A stretch of DNA of 41,355 nt, taken from Actinomycetota bacterium. GTDB taxonomy: Bacteria > Actinomycetota > Acidimicrobiia > IMCC26256 > PALSA-610. The notes under the pieces are model-generated. The model worked only from the letters and a program-made list of their open reading frames with translations, did not search any database and was not told where the DNA came from. Positions 30,759 through 37,389 of the stretch are shown piece by piece. The stretch covers positions 1 through 41,355 of the forward strand of contig SXIR01000017.1 in assembly GCA_005772765.1 (NCBI GenBank). Reading direction: 5' to 3'. Within the stretch, counting starts at the first letter, position 1; every line of letters starts with the position of its first letter. The position numbers were made by a program, and so were the translations under genes.

Positions 30759-31994
30759 TCAGATCTCGTGCACCATGATGTCGCCGCCGCGCGCAACGAG
30801 CGGGATGCGTTCGCCTTGTCCGGCGAGCACCGAAATGTCGGCCAGCGGATCGCCGTCGATCAACAACATGTCGGCGTACGCACCCGGAGCGACCACACCG
30901 AGTTCACCCTCGGCTTGCAGTATCTGCGCGTTGACGAGTGTCGCACTCCGCAACACGTCGATCGGCGTCTGGACACGGGTTCGGAGTTCGAACTCGTCGC
31001 TCTGATACTCGTGCGTCTCGCCGAGCAGGTCGGTGCCGAAGCCGAGCGGGACACCGTGGCGTTGCGCGATCTCGAGGGAACCAAGTCCGGCGTCGAGCAC
31101 GTCGTCGACCTTGCGCAGGCTCCCCTCGGGAAAGCCGAGCGCGCGACCCATCTCGACGATCTTGTAATAGGTGATGAGTGTGGGGTCGAGGAACGCGCCG
31201 TGCTCGGCCATGAGCGCGGCGGTCGCATCGTCGATCAGGTTGCCGTGTTCGATCGTTCGGACACCGGCACGCACGGCGCGTTGGATCGCATCGGGCGTGT
31301 AGGCATGTGCGAGGACGTAGGTGCGCCACGCTGTCGCTTCCTCGACCGCGGCGCGCATTTCGTCTTCGGAGAACTGAAGTACCCACACCGGGTCGCTCGG
31401 CGACGCGACACCGCCGCTCGCCATGATCTTGATCTGCGTCGCACCGCGTCGCAGCTCCTCACGTGCCGCGCGGCGCACGTTGTCGGGGCCGTCGACGACA
31501 TGACTGAATCCGATCGAGTGGATCTGGCACCCACAGAGCTGCGGGGCGTCGTCGAGCGGCCGGAAGTCGCCGTGACCGCCGGGCTGGCTGAGCGCGCGAC
31601 CTGAGAAGTACAGACGCGGTCCGGCGATCAGCCCGGCGTCGATGGCGCGGCGCAACCCGTGGTCGGCGCCAGCAGCGTCGCGGACGGTGGTGAATCCCCG
31701 GCGGAGCATGCCTTCGGCGATGTGCCGCGCTTCGTTCGCGACCAGCGAAATCGGCCGGTGAGCCATTGCCGACAGTTGCATCGTCGTGATCGTGAGGTGC
31801 ACGTGCGCGTCGATCAGCCCGGGCAGGAGCGTGCGGCCTTCGGCGTCGATCCGCACGACGTCGTCGGACGTCGTCGGAGCGTGGCCCGATCCGACTTCGA
31901 CGATGCGGTCGCCTTCGACCCGCACGTATGCGTCGGGATGCCACTCCCCCGTCGCAACATCGAGCCGATTCGCGTGTTCGATCAGCCAAGCCAT
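30759..31994 (-). CDS. metal-dependent amidohydrolase (imidazolonepropionase/prolidase-like)
   Basis: A 411-residue urease-superfamily hydrolase. Metal and catalytic ligands are visible: DAHVHL (HxH), Lys in IKIMASGG, His in VLAHAYT, His in IEHGNLID, and Asp in GFGTDLLGE. The closing PGAYADMLLIDGDP is typical of this subfamily, which includes enzymes that cleave dipeptides or cyclic amides. Substrate unknown. TAGTCT six bases before the ATG suggests a leaderless transcript, overlapping the foot of the strong hairpin at 32006-32050. Confidence 0.88.
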   Translation of the reverse strand: MAWLIEHANRLDVATGEWHPDAYVRVEGDRIVEVGSGHAPTTSDDVVRIDAEGRTLLPGLIDAHVHLTITTMQLSAMAHRPISLVANEARHIAEGMLRRGFTTVRDAAGADHGLRRAIDAGLIAGPRLYFSGRALSQPGGHGDFRPLDDAPQLCGCQIHSIGFSHVVDGPDNVRRAAREELRRGATQIKIMASGGVASPSDPVWVLQFSEDEMRAAVEEATAWRTYVLAHAYTPDAIQRAVRAGVRTIEHGNLIDDATAALMAEHGAFLDPTLITYYKIVEMGRALGFPEGSLRKVDDVLDAGLGSLEIAQRHGVPLGFGTDLLGETHEYQSDEFELRTRVQTPIDVLRSATLVNAQILQAEGELGVVAPGAYADMLLIDGDPLADISVLAGQGERIPLVARGGDIMVHEI

Positions 31995-32000
31995 CGCGGA

Positions 32001-32006
32001 AGACTA
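32001..32006 (-). promoter_or_regulatory. -10 element of a probable leaderless transcript
   Basis: TAGTCT on the minus strand is followed by six bases and the ATG at 31994. It touches the base of the hairpin that ends the upstream hydrolase gene. Confidence 0.45.
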
Positions 32007-32050
32007 GGTGCGTCGATAGGGCCCGGAATCCGGACCCTATCGACGCACCT
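32006..32050 (-). terminator. long perfect hairpin after the SGNH hydrolase gene
   Basis: AGGTGCGTCGATAGGG (32006-32021) is perfectly complementary to 32035-32050, a 16-bp stem. The 13-base loop itself holds CCGG repeats that can extend the fold. It starts ten bases after the hydrolase stop codon. There is no long T tract, which is common for actinobacterial terminators. It also insulates the amidohydrolase promoter. Confidence 0.7.
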
Positions 32051-32059
32051 CGGGAATGG

Positions 32060-33280
32060 TCAGGCGAAGGACATGTTGGGTTCGCCGTAGGCGTTGAGCC
32101 CGGTGCCGCGGGTGCAGGTCCCGGTGATCGGGTTGCCGTTGTTGTACGCCATCCGCATGCAGTTCCGCAGCGCCTTCTGACCCCAGTAGTTGGGGTGCAG
32201 GCTCTCTTGGATCTGATACGGCCCGAACACCGTGGTGAGCGTGCGCACCTGGCTCACCCACTCGGTCTTGTCAGCCGCGCCCGTGCTCTGCCAGGTCGCA
32301 ACGCCTTTTTCTTCGAGCAAGCCGACTGTGTTCTCGCAGAGTCGACGCCCGTTGAGCGCGTTCGTTGCGTACAGGTAGCGGATGTTCGTCAGCCCGGTCT
32401 GCGCGGCTCCGTTCGTGACTGCCTGGTTGATCTTCACCACTGCGGTGCTGTTCGCCCAGTTCGCATCGGCGTTCCAGAACCCGCAACCGCCGGTGTTCTG
32501 CCGCGTGTATCCCGATTGCGAGTAACGGAATCCGCTGCTGTTCGGGATCGGCGACGAGTAGGTCTGGACGATGATCTTGTACGAGCTGTCGGCGTAACCA
32601 GCGTTGAGCATCGCCTGACGCACGTTCAACAACGCGTTCTTGACATTCGTCGTCTGCGTGTTGACTGCAGCGGTCGTGAAATAGGCCTGCACGTTGGAGT
32701 CGTCGTTGCAGTAGTTCGGCCACCACGACGGCGACAACAAGAAGTTGGTGATACACGTCTGCACGATGTCGGCGAAGCCGAAGTTGTTCGCGCCAATCAG
32801 CACCGTCACGGCTTTCACGTTGTGCGTCGCCGCAAACTCCTGCAGGGCCAACGCTTGGCCCTTCCGGCCGTTGGCGTCGCTGTAGAAGTCGAGCCCGGGC
32901 TTGAAATCACCCGAACCTGGGGTCTGGGTGTAGGTACGAGCACCCGAACACGCGAGGTTCGCGCTCATCACACCGTTACCGATGTGTGCCTCCGCCGCCT
33001 TCGATCGGTGACAACCCGAGATCGTCTCCGCGGTGTTCGCCGCGTTGTCGTAGTACGCGGTCGAACCCAACGCGTCGGTCTTCGACGACGACTGGTTCGT
33101 GTTCCCCGCCCATCGGCCTGCTTCGCCCGAAATCGCCGAATCGCCAAGCGTCACCACGTACGGCGCACCGACACCCGGCCCGTCGGCCTCGGCCGGCGCA
33201 GCCGAGAACACCGTGGCTCCACCCGCAACGAGACAGCCAGCCAATACGAGCGCGCCAACACGCCCACGACGAAGCGTCAT
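32060..33280 (-). CDS. secreted SGNH/GDSL-type hydrolase
   Basis: A 406-residue protein with an Arg-led signal peptide (MTLRRGRVGALVLAG, cleavage near APAEA at about 31). Block I is VTLGDSAISGEAGRW with the nucleophile Ser. Block III is IGANNFGF with the Asn. The C-terminal Asp/His block is probably SLHPNYWGQKALRNC. Several Cys suggest disulfides outside the cell. Relatives are lipases or esterases; the substrate is unknown. ATG 33280 follows a GGGGGG run, and the 15-residue upstream extension is not signal-like. Confidence 0.87.
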   Translation of the reverse strand: MTLRRGRVGALVLAGCLVAGGATVFSAAPAEADGPGVGAPYVVTLGDSAISGEAGRWAGNTNQSSSKTDALGSTAYYDNAANTAETISGCHRSKAAEAHIGNGVMSANLACSGARTYTQTPGSGDFKPGLDFYSDANGRKGQALALQEFAATHNVKAVTVLIGANNFGFADIVQTCITNFLLSPSWWPNYCNDDSNVQAYFTTAAVNTQTTNVKNALLNVRQAMLNAGYADSSYKIIVQTYSSPIPNSSGFRYSQSGYTRQNTGGCGFWNADANWANSTAVVKINQAVTNGAAQTGLTNIRYLYATNALNGRRLCENTVGLLEEKGVATWQSTGAADKTEWVSQVRTLTTVFGPYQIQESLHPNYWGQKALRNCMRMAYNNGNPITGTCTRGTGLNAYGEPNMSFA

Positions 33281-33558
33281 GATTACCCCCCGGTAGCTTC
33301 GTGAATCGTGTGAGTCTGCGCTCACGAACGGCGCGATGCAAGCATTTCCTCGACGACGTCGAACGGCAGCCTCAATCGATCACGTGCGTGTCCGGACGAA
33401 AGGCGACCCAAGCGAACGAGAACGTGTCGAGATGCTCGATCGGTTGCGCGTCTCGCCGGCCAACGAGCCGTCGACCGCAATGCTGACGGTCCGACTCCAC
33501 CACATGCGCCGAGCCGCAGCCCGCCGACAGTGGCCAGGCCGAGCCCACTGCGTGGAGG
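33281..33558. other. 278-base intergenic region, no convincing gene
   Basis: It lies between the SGNH-hydrolase start and the stop of the selenoprotein gene (both minus strand). Open frames on both strands are Arg-rich and match no family. The inverted repeat GTGAG-TCTGCG-CTCAC lies just upstream of the hydrolase ribosome binding site and might be an operator. I see nothing else. Confidence 0.4.
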
Positions 33559-34206
33559 TCATCCGAGTCCGGCGAGCTCCAGGACTTCGGCCTCGTCGTA
33601 CATCCCGAACCAGCCCTGCAGATTCTCGCCCGTCGGCGACAGCATCGCCGCGGCGGGTTGTGAGCTGACACCGAACGCCCGCCACGTTTCAAAACTCTCG
33701 TCCCACAGCAGAGGGAACGTGATGTCGTGGCGTTCGAGGAAGTCCTGTGCCTCACCGAAGGTGTCTTGCGTACCGATGCCGACGATCTTGACGTCGTTGC
33801 CGTGCTGGCGAGCAAACTGCTCGACCCCCGGGGCTTCCCGGTTGCACGTGCTTCAATGCGGCGCCCAGAACCACAACAGGACCGGGCGGTCGGCGGGAAT
33901 CAGGCTCGCGAAGTTCACCGTCTCGCCCGTCGCGACATCGAGGACGTCGACCGCGGGCAACGGGCTGGTGACCGCGACCGTGGTCGGCGGGGGAACGGTC
34001 GAGTCGGACGTCGTTGCCGCCGACGTTTCGCTCGGAGCGACCGAGGTCGTCACGGACGTGGCTGGCGTCGTCGTCTCGGCGGCGTCCGTGGGGCGCAGCG
34101 ACGGTCCGGCGCTGCCGGAGTCCGAATCGTCGCCACCGCAACTGGCGCCGACAATTGCGACCGCGCTCAATGCGGACAGCATCTGGATTCGAAGGGATGA
34201 CCTCAC
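33559..34206 (-). CDS. TlpA/ResA-like thioredoxin lipoprotein with in-frame TGA (selenocysteine) in the active site
   Basis: Read through one TGA, this frame gives a 215-residue lipoprotein: lipobox ending at Cys23 (IVGASC), a Ser/Thr linker (about 25-82), then a complete thioredoxin fold. The active site is WFWAPH-U118-STC121, so TGA (33853-33855) occupies the first cysteine of CxxC. The fold continues without error through VKIVGIGTQD, ITFPLLWDES, the cis-Pro loop GVSSQPAAAM and LSPTGENLQGWFG, to TGA at 33559. A conventional reading stops at 117 residues, just before the redox centre. Start GTG 34206 overlaps the CcdA stop (GTGA). It would act as a thiol-disulfide reductase outside the membrane, reduced by CcdA. 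A SECIS-like hairpin lies downstream of the TGA. Confidence 0.85.
33807..33826 (-). promoter_or_regulatory. candidate bacterial SECIS element
   Basis: In the mRNA, 26 bases after the UGA, GG-U-CGAGC pairs with GCUCG-CC, leaving one U bulged five pairs below a five-base loop AGUUU. This copies the E. coli fdhF layout (a bulged U below a short stem whose loop contains GU). It lies farther from the UGA than in fdhF. A plausible alternative hairpin, CCGGG-AAGC-CCCGG (33828-33841), is closer but lacks the bulge and the loop GU. Confidence 0.65.
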
Positions 34207-35081
34207 GGAGCGGGAACCCCTTCAGCAGCATTCTCCTTCCCGATTTCTGCTCCGCGTGTCGTACGCCGACGCCAGCTGGAAGTCCAGATCACGGCACTGA
34301 CTGCCACCAGGAAACCGGCGAGCGCGACTGCCGGCTCGACCTCGGACAATCGACGGGTCAGCCACTCCTGGATGTTCGCGGCGCTGTCGATGATCGGGTC
34401 TTGGTCGAAATCCCCCCGGACGTCCCAAAACCCGTACCACGTCACATAGGCGCCGGCGATGACCAGCATCAGACCCGACACCCGATTGACGATCGGCGCC
34501 GATCGGCGCAGCCGAGCGATCAGCCCGCGTCGGGCACCGCCGACCGCGACCGTCACGATCGTGATCACACTGCCCATCCCCAGCGAGTACGCGACAAACG
34601 ACACGAACCCGGCGGCGACACCCTCGGACCGAAACGTTGGCGTCAGCGCGACCAGGAACGGGCCAAGCGTGCACGACAGCGACGCGGTGGCATACGACAC
34701 GCCAAACCAGAACATCGACCAGAAACCGCGCTCGCGTCCGCCTCGCTCGACTTTCGGCGCTCGAATGCGTAGCTCTCGACCGGCAAGCAGCCACGCACCA
34801 ATGAGCACGAGGCCGATCCCGATGACGATCGTTGCCTTCGCGAGATGTTGATCGATGCTCGATGCCACGGTCTGGACCAGCAGGCCGACCAACCCGAATA
34901 CCACGAGGAAACCGCTGGTCATGGCCGCGCTGACGAACAAGGCTCGACCGCGCGCGGGAGCGGTGTCGCCATCGCTGCCGACGAAGAAACCGAGATAGGC
35001 GGGCAGCATCGCGAATCCACACGGATTCACCGACGCGACCATTCCCGCGGTGAAGGCAAGGCCAATCGGCACGTCGAACAT
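34203..35081 (-). CDS. CcdA-type thiol-disulfide transporter
   Basis: A 292-residue membrane protein of the CcdA/DsbD-beta family that moves reducing power across the membrane. The redox pair is Cys21 in SVNPCGFAMLPAYL and Cys137 in ATASLSCTLGPFL. Six membrane segments fit the family; an extra C-terminal hydrophobic segment (about 250-267) precedes a basic tail. It is translationally coupled to the selenocysteine-type TlpA lipoprotein downstream, its expected partner. An upstream TTGAAACCCG on the minus strand (35145-35154) may be an ECF-sigma promoter element. Confidence 0.9.
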   Translation of the reverse strand: MFDVPIGLAFTAGMVASVNPCGFAMLPAYLGFFVGSDGDTAPARGRALFVSAAMTSGFLVVFGLVGLLVQTVASSIDQHLAKATIVIGIGLVLIGAWLLAGRELRIRAPKVERGGRERGFWSMFWFGVSYATASLSCTLGPFLVALTPTFRSEGVAAGFVSFVAYSLGMGSVITIVTVAVGGARRGLIARLRRSAPIVNRVSGLMLVIAGAYVTWYGFWDVRGDFDQDPIIDSAANIQEWLTRRLSEVEPAVALAGFLVAVSAVIWTSSWRRRTTRGAEIGKENAAEGVPAP

Positions 35082-35086
35082 CGCTC

Positions 35087-35154
35087 TTGAAACCCGCTGT
35101 CTCCGAGATCCATTGCAACCATTCGGAAGCCTCGCCCAATCAGCCGGGTTTCAA
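35087..35154. promoter_or_regulatory. inverted TTGAAACCCG pair between ccdA-like and anti-sigma genes
   Basis: TTGAAACCCG starts at 35087 on the plus strand, and the same ten bases occur on the minus strand at 35154-35145; both continue toward CTG, with one inserted base in the second. The pair faces inward across the divergent gap. TGAAAC resembles -35 boxes of several ECF sigma factors, so these could be divergent promoters for the nearby ECF sigma, or a single palindromic operator. No confident -10 was found. Confidence 0.35.
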
Positions 35155-35160
35155 CAACAC

Positions 35161-35457
35161 ATGGTTCGGAACCTCTCTCGCCGGCGGCTCGCATCCGGAC
35201 AACCGATCGACTGCGCCGGCATGGCGCGGCACATCTCCGCGTTCCTCGACGGCGAGCTCGACCATGCGACTGCGGCTGCGATCGTTGCCCATCTCGACCT
35301 CTGTCGAGACTGTCCCCCCGAGGCGGCGGCCGTCGCCGCGCTGCGGAGCGCGCTGCGCGAGCTTGGAACGCCACCCTCGAGCTCGATGCAGCGCCTCCGT
35401 GCGTGGATCGAAACCGCTACCGGAGCCGCTCCCGCAGGCGGGCCCGAGCCCGGCTGA
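35161..35457 (+). CDS. zinc-finger (ZAS) anti-sigma factor
   Basis: A 98-residue protein from ATG 35161; ATG 35221 is also possible. The ZAS motif is His44-x3-Cys48-x2-Cys51 (HLDLCRDC), preceded by the helix ARHISAFLDGELDHATA. There is no membrane segment, so it is a cytoplasmic anti-sigma that would hold the ECF sigma encoded opposite. The zinc-thiol centre in this family often releases sigma on oxidation; the adjacent disulfide-reduction genes fit that but do not prove it. Its last 41 bases overlap the sigma gene tail to tail. Confidence 0.83.
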   Translation: MVRNLSRRRLASGQPIDCAGMARHISAFLDGELDHATAAAIVAHLDLCRDCPPEAAAVAALRSALRELGTPPSSSMQRLRAWIETATGAAPAGGPEPG

Positions 35458-35935
35458 CGCGGCTCATCACCGTGCCTTCGGGGACATCGAGCAGCACCGC
35501 GGCCTCGGCGTAGCTCAAGTCGCCCAGATCGACCGCGATCAGTGCATCTCGATAACGCGGCGCCAGCTTCGCCAACTCGGCGCGCACGCGCGGATCGCCG
35601 ATCTTCGCAATGGCCTCAGCTTCGGGATCGTCCGGGGCCGCCGGATCGGGAACCCGCTCGGGATCGGCCAACAAGAGCGGCCGCTGACGCCGGACCCGGT
35701 TGAGGTGCGTGTTGCGCACGATGGTGAGGAGCCAGGCCCGGGGGTGCGCACCATCGAAGCGGTCGAACGCACGCCACGCCCGCAACACCGCATCTTGGAC
35801 CAGGTCTTCGGCCTCACCTGGGTCGCTCGCGAGCGTCCGCGCGACCCGCAGCAGGGTCCCGAGCTCGTCGTCGAGCAGTGCGCGAAAGCGTTCATCCGAG
35901 TTGATGCACCGAGTCAAGCCGGGCAGCGAGCGCAT
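35417..35935 (-). CDS. ECF-family RNA polymerase sigma factor
   Basis: A 172-residue sigma-70 factor with only regions 2 and 4. Region 2 is LLRVARTLASDPGEAEDLVQDAVLRAWRAFDRFDG with PRAWLLTIVRNTHLNRVRR. Region 4 is LAPRYRDALIAVDLGDLSYAEAAVLLDVPEGTVMSRVSRARARL, a standard helix-turn-helix. It is convergent with its probable anti-sigma instead of cotranscribed, so their expression ratio is not fixed by a shared mRNA. Target promoters may include those beside ccdA. The 194 bases upstream (35936-36129) hold no recognisable gene. Confidence 0.92.
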   Translation of the reverse strand: MRSLPGLTRCINSDERFRALLDDELGTLLRVARTLASDPGEAEDLVQDAVLRAWRAFDRFDGAHPRAWLLTIVRNTHLNRVRRQRPLLLADPERVPDPAAPDDPEAEAIAKIGDPRVRAELAKLAPRYRDALIAVDLGDLSYAEAAVLLDVPEGTVMSRVSRARARLRERLR

Positions 35936-36129
35936 CGCGTGCTGCAGCCGATGACGATTCGCGAAACGTTGCGTGCAGCAGCCCGACCCACCACCGAGCC
36001 CTCCACCGAGGCCTCCGCATGATTGCCTTCGTCCTCTCGCCCCCGCACACGAAGCACACGCCGCAGGTTCTCCGAGCAGAGCGGCACGCGGCCGATGATC
36101 AGACCCGGGGGCGAGGTCCCCGGGGTGCG

Positions 36130-37389
36130 CTAGGACACGCGAGCGATTGCGGTGAACGAGCAGTAGTAGAGGTCGCGATCGAACCCGGCCGCCGGAAACA
36201 GCACCGATTGCACGGGACTCCCGCTCGCGACTCGCGCTCGCTCGTCACCGGTCTCGACGTCGAGGAGAACGATGTCGTCGGCGAAGCGGACTGGGTCGTG
36301 ATCGGCGGTGACGAGGTCACCCGAATCGCCGAACAACAGTGGGTGACAGGCGTGGTTCTGGTCGCGACGCCATCGCAGGCGAAGCGATCCATCGAGCGCG
36401 ACGTCGAACGCTGCGATCACACCGTTGCCGCTGTCGTAGCCAACCGCGATCCGTCGGACTTCATCGATGATCGGTGGGTTCGCCACGACCCCGCCGGGCA
36501 AGCCGCAGATTTCGGTGAGCGAGACTGCCTGCGTCTCGAGGTCGACTCGCACGAGATGGAGCGGCACCAGGTTGACGCCCTGATTTCGGAACGTCCCGGC
36601 GTACCGTTCGCTGCCGAAACCGTTGTCGAGGAACCACACCGCACCAAGCGCGATGACGGGGTCCCAACCGTAGGTCTGCCCCGCGATCGTGCAGTAACGC
36701 GCCGTGAACGATTCGTCGATCGTGAGCGCCGTGCCGTCCCACTGCAATCGCCAGAGTGATTCGACACCGACGAGGTAGACGTCGTCATCGACCGACGACA
36801 GGCGGGCGATCGAAGCTTCCGGAACAGAACATCGAGCGACGATGGCCAACGAATCGGGTTCGAGCACCAGCATCTCGGTGGGTTCGTATGCGTGCGTCGC
36901 TGGATCGTGTCCGGGTAGCACCCCGCCGAAGTCCTTCGTGACCAGATGCCCGTCGGGCAGGATGACGAAGCTGTTGTAGGGCTTGACGCGCGGCAAGCGG
37001 GTCTTGGCGATGACCTCGAGGGTCGCGGCCGACAACCGGTGTGCATGGTTGCCGAACACGGTGTACAGATCGCCGTTGGCGTGCACTGCGACTCCGCCCG
37101 GCCAGACCGGGCCGGCTTCGAGATCGTCGGATCGTGCCTGCGTCTCGAGGGTGACTGCGTCGATCCGTTCGACCCACCCGATCGCGCCCGGTCCCGCGGT
37201 GTGGCGCAGCGCGAAGACCTCACCGGGTTCGCGCAACACCACCATTGTCGTCGCCATGGCCTCTCGATGGACCACCGTCACGCCTTCGTCGAACTGCGGA
37301 CCACCCACGGTCGTCGCCCGTCGCGTCGGGCCGTTGTCCTCGCCGGGCCACGGACTCGACCAATATCCAGCGCGGGCGTCTGTGGTCAT
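36130..37389 (-). CDS. beta-propeller-like protein of a sulfatase operon, unknown function
   Basis: A 419-residue protein with repeated short blades such as WPGGVAVHANGDLYTVFGNHAHRLS, YNSFVILPDGHLVTKDFGG and LPGGVVANPPIIDEVRRIAVGYDSGNG, resembling SMP-30/quinoprotein-type propellers. No signal peptide is visible, so it is probably cytoplasmic. I do not recognise a characterised family. The ATG at 37389 overlaps the sulfatase stop (ATGA); a long Arg-rich upstream extension was rejected. It is the last gene of the operon and may process or bind a desulfated product. Confidence 0.75.
   Translation of the reverse strand: MTTDARAGYWSSPWPGEDNGPTRRATTVGGPQFDEGVTVVHREAMATTMVVLREPGEVFALRHTAGPGAIGWVERIDAVTLETQARSDDLEAGPVWPGGVAVHANGDLYTVFGNHAHRLSAATLEVIAKTRLPRVKPYNSFVILPDGHLVTKDFGGVLPGHDPATHAYEPTEMLVLEPDSLAIVARCSVPEASIARLSSVDDDVYLVGVESLWRLQWDGTALTIDESFTARYCTIAGQTYGWDPVIALGAVWFLDNGFGSERYAGTFRNQGVNLVPLHLVRVDLETQAVSLTEICGLPGGVVANPPIIDEVRRIAVGYDSGNGVIAAFDVALDGSLRLRWRRDQNHACHPLLFGDSGDLVTADHDPVRFADDIVLLDVETGDERARVASGSPVQSVLFPAAGFDRDLYYCSFTAIARVS

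Noticed and set aside
33336-33668. Small plus-strand gene between the SGNH hydrolase and the selenoprotein
   Set aside because: The frame is Arg-rich, has no ribosome site, matches no family and runs antisense into the selenoprotein's 3' end.
33828-33841. CCGGG-AAGC-CCCGG hairpin as the SECIS element
   Set aside because: It is closer to the UGA but lacks the bulged U and the GU in the loop; the stem-loop at 33807-33826 fits the known design better.
33853-34206. Simple pseudogene or truncated TlpA gene
   Set aside because: The stop falls exactly on the active-site Cys codon, the frame continues without other lesions for 97 residues, and a SECIS-like hairpin follows. A single sequencing error remains possible but is the weaker explanation.
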